Source of the DNA: Bacteroidales bacterium UBA1711
GTDB lineage: Bacteria; Bacteroidota; Bacteroidia; Bacteroidales; P3
Assembly (NCBI GenBank): GCA_002317325.1
Contig: DCJB01000124.1
Coordinates: 1-50,645, forward strand
Direction: 5' to 3'
DNA: 50,645 bases
Each line of letters opens with the position of its first letter. Position 1 is the stretch's first letter. The notes under the pieces were generated by a model. That model saw nothing but the letters and a program-made list of their open reading frames with translations, had not been told where the DNA came from and made no database searches. Below, in pieces: positions 7,535 through 16,719 of this stretch. The position numbers and the translations under genes were made by a program.

Positions 7535-8827
7535 CTATCTCTTGATGAACTTGAAGTTCTTGCCAAGATACTGGGCCTGGTCGCCGAGAGCCTCCTCTAT
7601 GCGCATGAGCTGGTTGTACTTGCAGATGCGGTCGGTGCGGCTGGCGCTGCCAGTCTTGATGAGGCCGGCATTCATGGCCACCACCAAGTCGGCAATGGTG
7701 GTGTCCTCGGTCTCGCCCGAGCGGTGCGAAATAATGGCGGTGTAGTCGTTGCGGTGGGCCAGATTGACTGCATCGATGGTCTCGGTGAGGGTGCCAATCT
7801 GGTTGAGCTTCACCAGAATGGAGTTGGCAACCTTGCGGTCCAAACCCATCTGGAGACGCTCCACATTCGTTACAAAAAGGTCGTCTCCAACCAGCTGGCA
7901 GCGGTCGCCCACGGCGTCGGTCATCAGTTTCCAGCCGTCCCAGTCGTCCTCGGCCATGCCGTCTTCAATGCTGATGACAGGATACTGGCCGACCCAGCGC
8001 TTCCAAAACTCCACCATTTCGGCAGAGGTGTACTTCTCGCCCGAAGACCAGCGCATGGTGTAGAGCCCGGTCTCGGCATCATAGTACTCCGAAGAAGCGG
8101 CATCGAGGGCGATATAGACATCCTCGCCGGGACGATAGCCGGCCTTCTCAATGGCCTGGCAGACCACCTGTATGGCCTCGTCGTTGGAACCAAGGTTGGG
8201 GGCAAAGCCGCCTTCGTCGCCCACATTGGTGGACATATTGCGCGACTTGAGAACGCTCCGCAGGTTGTGGAACACCTCGGCACCCATACGGAGCGCCTCG
8301 GTGAAGGTCGGCGCGCCTACAGGCATAATCATAAACTCCTGAAAGTCGATGCTGTTGTCCGCATGAGAACCACCGTTCAAGATGTTCATCATGGGGACGG
8401 GAAGCATATAGGCTCCGCAGCCGCCAAGATAGCGATAAAGCTGCTGCCCCGTTTCAAGAGCGGCAGCCTTGGCACAAGCCAACGAGACCCCGAGGATGGC
8501 GTTGGCGCCGAGACGGCCCTTGTTGGGCGTGCCGTCAAGCTCAATCATCTTGCGGTCGATGGCGCGCTGCTCTTCTACATACATCCCGCGCAGCTCGTCG
8601 TTGAGAACGGTGTTGACATTATTGACGGCCTTGAGAACGCCCTTCCCCAAATAGAGAGACTTGTCTCCGTCGCGAAGTTCGCAGGCTTCATGTATTCCGG
8701 TAGAGGCTCCCGAAGGAACAGCGGCACGCCCCATGGCGCCCTGTTCGGTAAAGACTTCGACTTCAACAGTGGGATTACCGCGCGAATCAAGTATCTGGCG
8801 GCCTCTGATAGCTACAATTTGTGACAT
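7535..8827 (-). CDS. eno: Enolase (phosphopyruvate hydratase)
   Basis: A 430-residue enolase that converts 2-phosphoglycerate to phosphoenolpyruvate in glycolysis; cytoplasmic, Mg-dependent, normally oligomeric. Typical motifs are present: GNPTVEVEV and GASTGIHEA near the N terminus, MNILNGGSHADNS, the metal ligand region ISIEDGMAEDDW, GDDLFVTN, KLNQIGTLTE and SHRSGETEDT. Start chosen at the ATG at 8827 (MSQIVAIRGRQIL), which matches family starts; the open frame upstream runs through the intergenic terminator. Directly downstream of rplQ, an arrangement common in Bacteroidales. No TAnnTTTG was found in the 101-bp gap, so the eno promoter is unclear. Confidence 0.97.
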   Translation of the reverse strand: MSQIVAIRGRQILDSRGNPTVEVEVFTEQGAMGRAAVPSGASTGIHEACELRDGDKSLYLGKGVLKAVNNVNTVLNDELRGMYVEEQRAIDRKMIELDGTPNKGRLGANAILGVSLACAKAAALETGQQLYRYLGGCGAYMLPVPMMNILNGGSHADNSIDFQEFMIMPVGAPTFTEALRMGAEVFHNLRSVLKSRNMSTNVGDEGGFAPNLGSNDEAIQVVCQAIEKAGYRPGEDVYIALDAASSEYYDAETGLYTMRWSSGEKYTSAEMVEFWKRWVGQYPVISIEDGMAEDDWDGWKLMTDAVGDRCQLVGDDLFVTNVERLQMGLDRKVANSILVKLNQIGTLTETIDAVNLAHRNDYTAIISHRSGETEDTTIADLVVAMNAGLIKTGSASRTDRICKYNQLMRIEEALGDQAQYLGKNFKFIKR

Positions 8828-8868
8828 TTTAGATGTATTTGAAAGTGATAAAAATAAATCGTCTAACT

Positions 8869-8904
8869 CAAAAAAGGAATGTAGAGGAAAACCCCCCACA
8901 TTCC
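8869..8904 (-). terminator. Terminator ending the ribosomal super-operon
   Basis: On the minus strand GGAATGT-G-GGG pairs with CCTC-T-ACATTCC around a TTTT-containing loop and is followed by TTTTTT. It is placed 24 bp after the rplQ stop and 42 bp before eno, so it marks the end of the S10-spc-alpha transcript. Confidence 0.85.
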
Positions 8905-8928
8905 TTATCTATCGCGCCAAGAGCGGCA

Positions 8929-9423
8929 TTACTCGGCCTTAGGAGCCTCGGCAGCGGGGGCTTCGGCCACGGGGGCTTCGGCCACAGGCGCCTCGGCGGC
9001 TTTCTTGCTGCGGCTGCGGCGGGTGGTCTTAGCCTTCTTCTCGCCGACAGGTTTAAGCATATTCTCGTTATAGTCAACGAGCTCTATGATAGCCATCTCT
9101 GAGTTGTCGCCGTGACGTATGCCAGTCTTCAGAATGCGGGTGTAGCCGCCCGGACGATTGGCTATCTTCTGCGAAACTTCGCGGAAGAGTTCGTTCACAG
9201 CCTCTTTGCTGTGCAGATAGCTGAAGACAACGCGGCGGTTGTTGGTAGAGTCTTCTTTCGAGCGTGTGAGGAGGGGCTCGACATAAACTCTGAGAGCCTT
9301 GGCTTTGGCCAACGTGGTCTCTATGCGTTTCTCCATTATCAGAGAAGTGGCCATGTTGGAGAGCATAGCTACGCGATGCGCGTGGGTTCTTGACAGATGA
9401 TTAACTTTACAACCGTGTCTCAT
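8929..9423 (-). CDS. rplQ: 50S ribosomal protein L17 with Ala/Pro/Glu tail
   Basis: A 164-residue L17, about 40 residues longer than the E. coli protein. The core (MRHGCKVNHLSRTHAHR and onward) is standard. The extra C-terminal part has a basic block (KKAKTTRRSRSKK) followed by an acidic, Ala/Pro-rich repeat (EAPVAEAPVAEAPAAEA). The repeat is encoded by a 15-bp tandem unit at about 8956-8985. L17 binds 23S rRNA near the exit tunnel. Last gene of the alpha operon, 3 bp after rpoA. Confidence 0.97.
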   Translation of the reverse strand: MRHGCKVNHLSRTHAHRVAMLSNMATSLIMEKRIETTLAKAKALRVYVEPLLTRSKEDSTNNRRVVFSYLHSKEAVNELFREVSQKIANRPGGYTRILKTGIRHGDNSEMAIIELVDYNENMLKPVGEKKAKTTRRSRSKKAAEAPVAEAPVAEAPAAEAPKAE

Positions 9424-9426
9424 TTC

Positions 9427-10422
9427 TTATAATTCTTTATCTAATTTATACTTACTGATGTTCATGCCGAACTCGAGATTCTTTGATGACACGAGGTTCT
9501 CAAGCTCGGTAAGAGATTTCTTGCCGAAGTTGCGGAATTTGAGCAAGTCGGCTTTGTTAAAGGCAACCAAATCACCCAGCGTCTCCACTTCGGCCGCTTT
9601 CAGGCAGTTGAGGGCACGCACGGATAAATCCATATCAACCAACTTGGTCTTCAGCAGCTGGCGCAAATGGATTGTCCCCTCGTCAAACTCTTCCTGAACA
9701 GGCTGCGCATCAACCTCAAGGGTGATACGCTCGTCGCTGAAGAGCATGAAATGTTGAATGAGGATGGTAGCAGCCTCCTTCAGAGCCTCTTTCGGATGAA
9801 TGGAACCATCGGTCTCAATATCAAACGTGAGCCTCTCATAGTCGGTACGCTGCTCCACGCGATAGTCGCTCACCTGATACTGAACCTTCTTTATCGGCGT
9901 GTGTATCGAATCAATGGAGATAACCCCTATCACATCGCCCGGCCTCTTATTCTCATCAGCAGGCACATACCCCCTGCCCTTGTCAATCGAAAGCTCCACC
10001 TTCAACTCGGTGGTGGCCTCCATGTGGCATATCTCTAAGTCGGGATTAAGCACCTGAAATCCATTCAGATAATTGTTGAGGTCCCCAGCCTTGAAACAAG
10101 TCTGGCCTACCACGCTAAAACTGACCTTTTCAGACTCGAACTCTTCAATCTGACGACGGAAACGAACCTGCTTCAACTTGAGTATGATGTCAGTCATATC
10201 TTCGACAACACCGGGTAGAGACGAAAATTCGTGGTCAACACCCTCGATTCGGACAGAAGTGATGGCGAAGCCCTCAAGCGAAGAGAGAAGAACTCGACGC
10301 AGCGCATTGCCAATGGTGATGCCGTAGCCGGGCTCCAACGGACGAAATTCAAACGTGCCGTGGAAATCGTCAGCCTCAAGCATGACCACCTTGTCGGGTT
10401 TCTGGAAAGATAATATTGCCAT
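9427..10422 (-). CDS. rpoA: RNA polymerase subunit alpha
   Basis: A 331-residue alpha subunit. The N-terminal dimerisation domain has GYGITIGNALRRVLLSSLEG; the alpha-CTD (about 250-320) carries the helix-hairpin-helix around LNCLKAAEVETLGDLVAFNKADLLK and RNFGKKSLTELE. It scaffolds beta/beta' and contacts UP elements and activators. 24 bp after rpsD, 3 bp before rplQ. Confidence 0.98.
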   Translation of the reverse strand: MAILSFQKPDKVVMLEADDFHGTFEFRPLEPGYGITIGNALRRVLLSSLEGFAITSVRIEGVDHEFSSLPGVVEDMTDIILKLKQVRFRRQIEEFESEKVSFSVVGQTCFKAGDLNNYLNGFQVLNPDLEICHMEATTELKVELSIDKGRGYVPADENKRPGDVIGVISIDSIHTPIKKVQYQVSDYRVEQRTDYERLTFDIETDGSIHPKEALKEAATILIQHFMLFSDERITLEVDAQPVQEEFDEGTIHLRQLLKTKLVDMDLSVRALNCLKAAEVETLGDLVAFNKADLLKFRNFGKKSLTELENLVSSKNLEFGMNISKYKLDKEL

Positions 10423-10446
10423 TTTGTTCCCTTTCTTAAATTCCTA

Positions 10447-11052
10447 TTATTTCGAGTAGAGCTCAACAATGAGCTGTTCGTTTATGGTCTCGGGTATGTC
10501 GGTTCGCTCGGGGTAGCTTACAAACTTGCCAGTCAGCGTGGCCGCATCCCATTCAAGCCAGGAATAGGCCGTACCCTGCGAGGCCACATTGTCGGTGACT
10601 ATCTCTAACGATTTCGACCGCTCGCGCACCGAAATCACATCACCCGCCTTTAAGGAATAAGAAGGTATGTTTACTACATTGCCATTGACGGCAATGTGAC
10701 GATGAGACACAAGCTGGCGAGCCTGCGCGCGGCTGCGGGCAATGCCGAGACGATACACGACATTGTCAAGGCGAGCCTCAATGAGCTTCATCAGTTCCTC
10801 ACCGGTGACACCGCCTCGACGGGCAGCCTCAGCATATAGTTTGCGGAACTGGCGCTCAAGGATTCCGTAGGTATATTTGGCCTTCTGCTTCTCCTGAAGC
10901 TGTATGCCGTATTCCGAAGTCTTGCCGCGGCGCTTGTTCTGTCCGTGCATACCCGGAGCGTAAGGTTTCTTCTCGTAGTTCTTATCGGGACCGTAGATGG
11001 GTTCGTGGAACTTTCTTGCAATTTTGGTTTTCGGACCTGTATATCTTGCCAT
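10447..11052 (-). CDS. rpsD: 30S ribosomal protein S4
   Basis: A 201-residue S4. The N terminus (MARYTGPKTKIARKFHEPI) lacks the CxxC/CxxxxC zinc knuckle, so this is the zinc-free form. The S4 RNA-binding domain is seen at RLDNVVYRLGIARSRAQARQLV. S4 nucleates 30S assembly on the 5' domain of 16S rRNA and in many bacteria represses its own operon translationally. 34 bp after rpsK. Confidence 0.97.
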   Translation of the reverse strand: MARYTGPKTKIARKFHEPIYGPDKNYEKKPYAPGMHGQNKRRGKTSEYGIQLQEKQKAKYTYGILERQFRKLYAEAARRGGVTGEELMKLIEARLDNVVYRLGIARSRAQARQLVSHRHIAVNGNVVNIPSYSLKAGDVISVRERSKSLEIVTDNVASQGTAYSWLEWDAATLTGKFVSYPERTDIPETINEQLIVELYSK

Positions 11053-11086
11053 AATATTTCTTCAAAAAAATGTGGATGGTTATTAA

Positions 11087-11476
11087 TTACACACGACGGC
11101 GCTTCGGGGGACGGCAACCATTGTGCGGAAGCGGTGTGATGTCGGTTATCTCCATCACCTCTATGCCGCAGCCATTGATTGCACGGATTGCAGATTCGCG
11201 TCCCTGACCAGGTCCCTTCACAAAGACTTTGACTTTACGTAGGCCCAAATCATAAGCAACTTTACCGCAATCTTCCGCAGCCATCTGTGCAGCATACGGA
11301 GTGTTTTTCTTCGATCCGCGGAAGCCCATTTTTCCGGCAGACGACCAAGAAATCACTTGACCGGCATTGTTTGTCAACGAAATAATCACGTTGTTGAAAG
11401 AAGCAAAGATACATGCTCTTCCGAGAGGTTCAACTTTTACGACTCTTTTTTTGGTCGGTTTTGAAGTTTTTGCCAT
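11087..11476 (-). CDS. rpsK: 30S ribosomal protein S11
   Basis: A 129-residue S11 with the conserved TNNAGQVISWSSAGKMGFRG and the C-terminal GCRPPKRRRV. It sits on the 30S platform by the E-site mRNA path. An 87-bp gap separates it from rpsM upstream, long for this operon; I see no promoter in it. Confidence 0.97.
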   Translation of the reverse strand: MAKTSKPTKKRVVKVEPLGRACIFASFNNVIISLTNNAGQVISWSSAGKMGFRGSKKNTPYAAQMAAEDCGKVAYDLGLRKVKVFVKGPGQGRESAIRAINGCGIEVMEITDITPLPHNGCRPPKRRRV

Positions 11477-11563
11477 AATGTTTTTTGTGCTTGATTTTTA
11501 CTTTTTCCTCCTACTGCTCCGCTGTCAATTATCATCCGCAGCAGGCCGCTACTCTCATTTTAA

Positions 11564-11941
11564 CTATTTGGTAGCTTTCTTCTTGTTAGCGATAGTCTTC
11601 TTCTTACCCTTGCGAGTACGAGCGTTGTTCTTCGTACTCTGACCGCGCAGCGGAAGCCCAAGGCGATGACGTATGCCGCGATAGCAGCCAATATCCATCA
11701 GTCGCTTGATGTTCATCTGCACCTCCGAACGCAACGCGCCCTCGACCTTGTACTCATCATTTATGATGGTGCGGATGGCGTTCTGCTCATCATCGGTCCA
11801 GTCCTGAACTTTCTTGCTCTCTTCAATGCCGGCTTTTGCCAAAATCTCAGAGGCAAGGCTTCTTCCAATTCCGTAGATATAGGTCAACCCTATAACACCT
11901 TGCTTGTTCTTGGGTAAGTCAATACCTGCAATTCTTGCCAT
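11564..11941 (-). CDS. rpsM: 30S ribosomal protein S13
   Basis: A 125-residue S13 (MARIAGIDLPKNKQG; GIRHRLGLPLRGQ; TKNNARTRKGKKK). It lies in the 30S head, contacts L5 at the intersubunit bridge and reaches the P-site tRNA with its basic tail. 29 bp after rpmJ. Confidence 0.97.
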   Translation of the reverse strand: MARIAGIDLPKNKQGVIGLTYIYGIGRSLASEILAKAGIEESKKVQDWTDDEQNAIRTIINDEYKVEGALRSEVQMNIKRLMDIGCYRGIRHRLGLPLRGQSTKNNARTRKGKKKTIANKKKATK

Positions 11942-11970
11942 AAATTCTTTTTATTCTTTTTGTTAGTTAA

Positions 11971-12087
11971 TCATCCTTGTCTTTGTTTGAACTTAGGATT
12001 CTTCTTGTTGATTACATAGACAACCCCGTGCCGACGAACAACCTTGCACTCGGGGGATCTCTTCTTTACAGAAACTCTTACTTTCAT
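11971..12087 (-). CDS. rpmJ: 50S ribosomal protein L36
   Basis: A 38-residue L36 found by translating the gap between infA and rpsM: it starts MKVRVSVKKRSPECK and ends PKFKQRQG. The zinc ligands of the C+ type are lost (only one Cys remains), so this is the zinc-independent form. L36 binds 23S rRNA near the stalk base. Position between infA and rpsM is the standard one. ATG at 12087, stop TGA at 11971-11973. Confidence 0.95.
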   Translation of the reverse strand: MKVRVSVKKRSPECKVVRRHGVVYVINKKNPKFKQRQG

Positions 12088-12145
12088 TGTTTATTTTATT
12101 TACCTTTTTGTTTCTTTTCAACAATTGTTAACAACTGCGACCAGA

Positions 12146-12364
12146 CTACTTGTAGCGATATGTGATACGTCCTTTTGTCAAATCATACGGGGACATCTCT
12201 ATCTGAACCTTGTCACCAGGCAGTATCTTGATATAGTGCAAACGCATCTTGCCCGATATGTGCGCAATTATCTGGTGCCCATTCTCAAGCTCGACTCTGA
12301 ACATCGCATTCCCCAAAGATTCTACCACAGTTCCATCCAACTGTATTGAAGACTGTTTTGCCAT
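12146..12364 (-). CDS. infA: Translation initiation factor IF-1
   Basis: A 72-residue single OB-fold protein (MAKQSSIQLDGTVVESLGN, IAHISGKMRLHYIKILPGDKV). It binds the 30S A site during initiation. 17 bp after map and 58 bp before rpmJ. Confidence 0.97.
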   Translation of the reverse strand: MAKQSSIQLDGTVVESLGNAMFRVELENGHQIIAHISGKMRLHYIKILPGDKVQIEMSPYDLTKGRITYRYK

Positions 12365-12381
12365 ATTACTATCCTACTTTT

Positions 12382-13158
12382 CTAATTGTTTTTCTCTTCA
12401 ATATATTCAAATGTGGAAAGAATGTCTGGCCCATTCTTTCCAATCGCAACCGTGTGCTCGAAGTGGGCTGCGGGCTTCCCGTCCTTCGTCCTGCACGTCC
12501 AGCCGTCTTCTTTCGAGAACTTGACATTCTTCGAACCCATACATACCATGGGCTCGACAGCAATAACCATGCCCTCTTTTAATAGCGCGCCGGTCCCCTT
12601 CGTACCATAGTTCGGAACGCATGGGTCTTCGTGCATCTTGAAACCGACCCCGTGACCGCAAAGGTCGCGCACGACGGAATAACCGTTTTTCTCGCAGTGC
12701 TGCTGCACCGCCGCTCCAATATCTCCAATACGATTGCCGGCCTTGCATTTATCCAATCCAATGTAGAGGGCCTCTTTGGTCACCTTTAACAGACGCTGCA
12801 CCTCGGCAGAAGCCTCGCCACAGACAAACGTATAGGCGGAGTCTCCCACATACCCGTTTAACTCAATCACACAGTCAAGAGAGACATTGTCCCCCTCTCG
12901 TATGTACATCTCGGAACTCGGGATTCCATGAACCACAACGTCATTTATTGAAATACACAGAGACGCGGGAAAACCCTCAAAACCCTTGCAGAGCGGGATG
13001 CCTCCGTTGTCGCGAATGAACTGCTCCCCAATCTGATCGAGAAAGCCCGTGGTCACACCCGGACGAATATGACGGCCCACCTCGGCGAGAGTCTTCCCAA
13101 CGAGGCGGGCGCTGTCACGAATCAACTCGATTTCTTCTTTTGTTTTAAGGAGAATCAT
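12382..13158 (-). CDS. map: Type I methionine aminopeptidase
   Basis: A 258-residue MetAP that removes N-terminal Met from new proteins. The pita-bread metal ligands are visible: Asp in VSLDCVIE, Asp in GYVGDSAYTF, His in GHGVGFKMHEDP, Glu in AVEPM and Glu in HFEHTVAI. Length fits type Ia without an N-terminal extension. 11 bp after secY; adk, which lies between secY and map in many other bacteria, is absent here. Confidence 0.96.
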   Translation of the reverse strand: MILLKTKEEIELIRDSARLVGKTLAEVGRHIRPGVTTGFLDQIGEQFIRDNGGIPLCKGFEGFPASLCISINDVVVHGIPSSEMYIREGDNVSLDCVIELNGYVGDSAYTFVCGEASAEVQRLLKVTKEALYIGLDKCKAGNRIGDIGAAVQQHCEKNGYSVVRDLCGHGVGFKMHEDPCVPNYGTKGTGALLKEGMVIAVEPMVCMGSKNVKFSKEDGWTCRTKDGKPAAHFEHTVAIGKNGPDILSTFEYIEEKNN

Positions 13159-13169
13159 TAGTCAGAGTG

Positions 13170-14528
13170 TTAAGCCTGAACAGACATGGAAGAACGGCCT
13201 TTGATTCGGCCGGTCTTGGTGAGTCCGTCATAGTGGCGCATGAGCAAGTGGCTCTCAATCTGCTGGAGGGTGTCAAGTATGACGCCAACCATAATCAGAA
13301 GGGAGGTGCCGCCGTAGAACTGGGCAAACTGAGTGTTCACACCGAAGAGCCGGATGATGGCGGGCAATATTGCCACGATGGCCAAGAAAATAGAACCGGG
13401 AAGCGTAATCCTTGAAAGGATGTTTTCAAGATACTCCGCAGTCTTCTTGCCAGGCTTGACACCGGGAATGAAGCCGCCATTCTTCTTCATGTCATCAGCC
13501 ATCTGATTAGGATTGATGGCAATGGCAGTGTAGAAGTAGGTGAACAGGACAACGAGGATAAAGAAAACTACGTTGTACCAAAAACCGTTGAAGTCGGCAA
13601 AAGCCATCCAAAACTTGGAATCGGAATTGCCCGTAAAGCCCATGAAGGTAATGGGGATGAACATGATTGCCTGAGCAAAGATGATGGGCATGACGCCGGC
13701 AGCATTCACCTTGATGGGAATGTACTGACGGACGCCGCCGTACTGCTTGTTTCCAACTATGCGCTTTGCATACTGGACAGGAATGCGGCGGGTGCCCTGA
13801 ACAAGCAGTATCACCAAGAGAATGACAGCCAACAGCACCACTATCTCAATCAAGAAAAGCACCAGTCCGCCCCCCGCATCGGTGAGACGCGAGGTGATTT
13901 CACCCATGAGGGCAAACGGAAGACGGGCGATAATGCCAATCATGATGAGAAGCGAAATACCGTTACCAACACCTTTCTCGGTTATACGCTCGCCAAGCCA
14001 CATGACAAAGAGCGTGCCAGCGATGAGGATAATAATGCTGGAAGCCCAGAACGTCCACGTGGGAGCGCTGCCGTCAAAGGGGTAGATGGCGGTCGATGAG
14101 GCGCCAAGCTGATACATCATGTTGGTGATGTATGCAGGAGCCTGAAAACCGGTGATTGCCACAGTGAGCAGACGGGTGATTTGATTCATCCGCCTGCGTC
14201 CGTTCTCACCATCACGCTGCATCTTCTGGAAGTAGGGTATCACCATGACGAACAACTGAATCACAATGGACGCAGTGATGTAGGGCATAATACCCAACGC
14301 AAAGATGGAAGCGTTGGAGAAAGCGCCACCAGAGAACATGTTCAACAGACCCATCAGACCCTCTTTGCCCTGATTCTGCAAACTGGAAAGCTGGGAGGGA
14401 TCAACACCAGGCAACACGACATAGCAACCTACGCGATATATGAGGACCAGCCCCAACGTATAGAGGATTCTTTTACGCAGGTCTTCTATTGACCAGATGT
14501 TTTTGAGTGTCTGTATTAATCTCTTCAT
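13170..14528 (-). CDS. secY: Preprotein translocase subunit SecY
   Basis: A 452-residue membrane protein with ten predicted transmembrane segments. The N terminus has LRKRILYTLGLVLIYRVG, the plug region precedes FSGGAFSNASIFALGIMPYITASI, and the loop PNQMADDMKKNGGFIPGVKPG is diagnostic of SecY. It forms the inner-membrane protein-conducting channel with SecE/G. 11 bp after rplO. Confidence 0.97.
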   Translation of the reverse strand: MKRLIQTLKNIWSIEDLRKRILYTLGLVLIYRVGCYVVLPGVDPSQLSSLQNQGKEGLMGLLNMFSGGAFSNASIFALGIMPYITASIVIQLFVMVIPYFQKMQRDGENGRRRMNQITRLLTVAITGFQAPAYITNMMYQLGASSTAIYPFDGSAPTWTFWASSIIILIAGTLFVMWLGERITEKGVGNGISLLIMIGIIARLPFALMGEITSRLTDAGGGLVLFLIEIVVLLAVILLVILLVQGTRRIPVQYAKRIVGNKQYGGVRQYIPIKVNAAGVMPIIFAQAIMFIPITFMGFTGNSDSKFWMAFADFNGFWYNVVFFILVVLFTYFYTAIAINPNQMADDMKKNGGFIPGVKPGKKTAEYLENILSRITLPGSIFLAIVAILPAIIRLFGVNTQFAQFYGGTSLLIMVGVILDTLQQIESHLLMRHYDGLTKTGRIKGRSSMSVQA

Positions 14529-14539
14529 ATTCTAAAAGT

Positions 14540-14989
14540 TTATTCGATTACGGTAGCGACTCCACCATTAGCCTCGATGGCGCTCTTGGCCTTCGCTGTG
14601 AATGCGTGAGCAGTGACGTTGAGAGCCTTATTCAGCTCGCCACGACCGAGGATTTTGATGCGGTCCTTGCCAGAAATCAGCCCATTCTGCTTGAAGACCT
14701 CGACATTGAACTCTGTTATGTTCTTGGCCTCCGACAGAGTGTTCAGCAAATCAATGTTGATGCCAACATACTCAATGCGGTTGATGTTCTTGAATCCGAA
14801 TTTGGGAAGACGACGATAGATGGGCATCTGACCACCTTCAAATCCAATCTTCTGGTGATAGCCAGAACGTGCCTTTGCACCCTTGTTACCACGAGTGGCG
14901 GTACCGCCTTTGCCAGAACCAGCACCACGACCAATACGTTTGGAATGCTTGACGGAACCTTTTGCGGGTTGGAGATTATGTAAACTCAT
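14540..14989 (-). CDS. rplO: 50S ribosomal protein L15
   Basis: A 149-residue L15 with the Gly/Arg-rich N-terminal arm (RIGRGAGSGKGGTATRGNKG) that threads into 23S rRNA. Last ribosomal protein before secY. Confidence 0.97.
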   Translation of the reverse strand: MSLHNLQPAKGSVKHSKRIGRGAGSGKGGTATRGNKGAKARSGYHQKIGFEGGQMPIYRRLPKFGFKNINRIEYVGINIDLLNTLSEAKNITEFNVEVFKQNGLISGKDRIKILGRGELNKALNVTAHAFTAKAKSAIEANGGVATVIE

Positions 14990-15030
14990 AATATTCTTAT
15001 TTAAGCGTTGAAGTTATTTGTGAAGATGCG

Positions 15031-15216
15031 CTATGCCTCCTCAACAGACAGTAAATGTTTCACCTTGTCAATCATACCGAGAATCGAAGGGGTGGCAACC
15101 ACTATGCGCTCGTGATTGATTCTTCTCAAACCGAGTGCCTGCATTGTTCTCTTCTGGTCGATAGGACGGCCGATGATGCTTCTAACCTGTTTGATTTTAA
15201 GAGTCTTTTCTGCCAT
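15031..15216 (-). CDS. rpmD: 50S ribosomal protein L30
   Basis: A 61-residue L30 of the short bacterial type (IKQVRSIIGRPIDQKRTMQ, ALGLRRINHE). 17 bp after rpsE. Confidence 0.96.
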   Translation of the reverse strand: MAEKTLKIKQVRSIIGRPIDQKRTMQALGLRRINHERIVVATPSILGMIDKVKHLLSVEEA

Positions 15217-15233
15217 TGTTTTTTCTCCTATGA

Positions 15234-15752
15234 TTAACCGTTAAACACTTTATCGAGGTTGATACCGCGAAGCTCGGCAACCATGCAGGGGTCCTTCATC
15301 TGGAGCAGCGCATTGATGGTGGCCTTCACAACACTGTGGGGGTTGGAACTGCCCTTGCTCTTGGCAAGCACATCCTTCACACCAACGCTCTCAAGTACTG
15401 CACGCATGGCGCCGCCGGCAATAACGCCGGTACCGGGGGCTGCGGGTTTCAGGAAGACGCGGGCTCCACTGTATTTGCCACACTGCTCATGCGGAATAGT
15501 GCCTTTGAGGACAGGAACCTTGATGAGGTTCTTCTTGGCATCATCAACACCCTTCTGAATGGCGGCCTGCACTTCCTTGGCCTTTCCAAGACCGTATCCA
15601 ACAACACCGTTCTCGTTTCCAACAACGACGATGGCAGCAAAGGTGAATGTCCTACCACCCTTGGTAACCTTGGTCACACGATTGATTGCGACCAAACGGT
15701 CTTTAAACTCGATTTCGCTCGATTTTACTCTTTTAACGTTTACTTCTGCCAT
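15234..15752 (-). CDS. rpsE: 30S ribosomal protein S5
   Basis: A 172-residue S5: double-stranded RNA-binding fold (INRVTKVTKGGRTFTFAA, GYGLGKAKEVQ) and the C-terminal domain containing AAPGTGVIAGGAMRAVLE. It helps decoding fidelity and mRNA unwinding at the entry channel. 6 bp after rplR. Confidence 0.97.
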   Translation of the reverse strand: MAEVNVKRVKSSEIEFKDRLVAINRVTKVTKGGRTFTFAAIVVVGNENGVVGYGLGKAKEVQAAIQKGVDDAKKNLIKVPVLKGTIPHEQCGKYSGARVFLKPAAPGTGVIAGGAMRAVLESVGVKDVLAKSKGSSNPHSVVKATINALLQMKDPCMVAELRGINLDKVFNG

Positions 15753-15758
15753 GACTTA

Positions 15759-16112
15759 TTAGAATTTTAAACCACCTTCTCTGGCACCATCTGCCAACGA
15801 TTTAACACGACCATGGTACAGATAACCATTCCGGTCAAAAACCACGGTACTGATACCGGCTGCGAGAGCACGCTCAGCCAGAAGCTTTCCAACTTTCGCT
15901 GCCATCTCGCTCTTCGTGCCACTCTTTTCGACACCCTTCTCCAACGAAGAGGCTGCGGTCAGTGTCACTCCTTTTACATCGTCAATCACCTGTGCATATA
16001 TTTCCTTGTTGCTTCTGAACACAGAAAGACGCGGCATCTCTGGTGTACCGCTTATCTTATGACGGATGCGAAATTTAATCTTTGTTCTTCTTATGTCTTT
16101 TCTTGTAGCCAT
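15759..16112 (-). CDS. rplR: 50S ribosomal protein L18
   Basis: A 117-residue L18 (RLSVFRSNKEIYAQVIDD; VFDRNGYLYHGRVKSLADGAREGGL). It binds 5S rRNA with L5. 31 bp after rplF. Confidence 0.97.
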   Translation of the reverse strand: MATRKDIRRTKIKFRIRHKISGTPEMPRLSVFRSNKEIYAQVIDDVKGVTLTAASSLEKGVEKSGTKSEMAAKVGKLLAERALAAGISTVVFDRNGYLYHGRVKSLADGAREGGLKF

Positions 16113-16143
16113 AATTGCTTTTTCTTAAGCGTTCTAATTATGA

Positions 16144-16698
16144 TTATTTAGCAGCAGCTTTACCAGCCTTCTTGCGAATCTCTTCACCTTTGAAGCGAAT
16201 ACCTTTGCCCTTGTATGGCTCGGGTTTGCGCAAGGAACGTATCTTCGCCGCAGCCTGACCGAGAATCTGCTTGTCGCAGGAGGTCATCGTGATGACAGGA
16301 TTCTTACCCTTCTCGGTAACGGTCTCAACATGAATCTCGGGAGCAAGCTCAAAGAAAATCTTGTGGCTGTAGCCTAAATCCATCTCCATCACATTACCGG
16401 TAGCCTGTACCTTATAGCCGACACCAATGACTTCCTGAACGGTCTTGAACCCCTCAGAGACACCCTTCACCATATTGGCAATAAGGGCTCTGTACAGTCC
16501 GTGCATGGCCTTATGCTCCTTTGCGTCAGTCGGACGCTGAAGGGTGACAACACCCCCCTCGACAACAACAGAGATGGCGGGATTCACGGCCTGCTGAAGC
16601 TCACCCTTGGGACCCTTCACCGAAACCATGTTCTCGGGAGACACCTTCAATTCGACACCTGCGGGCAGGTGGATGGGCATTTTACCTATTCTTGACAT
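16144..16698 (-). CDS. rplF: 50S ribosomal protein L6
   Basis: A 184-residue L6 with two L6 folds. The C-terminal motif PEPYKGKGIRFKGEEIRKKAGK is diagnostic. It sits near the factor-binding centre. 21 bp after rpsH. Confidence 0.97.
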   Translation of the reverse strand: MSRIGKMPIHLPAGVELKVSPENMVSVKGPKGELQQAVNPAISVVVEGGVVTLQRPTDAKEHKAMHGLYRALIANMVKGVSEGFKTVQEVIGVGYKVQATGNVMEMDLGYSHKIFFELAPEIHVETVTEKGKNPVITMTSCDKQILGQAAAKIRSLRKPEPYKGKGIRFKGEEIRKKAGKAAAK

Positions 16699-16719
16699 TT
16701 ATTAATCTCCTCTCTTTAA

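Noticed and set aside
7508..8824. Plus-strand open frame opposite eno
   Set aside because: Antisense shadow of a conserved glycolytic gene.
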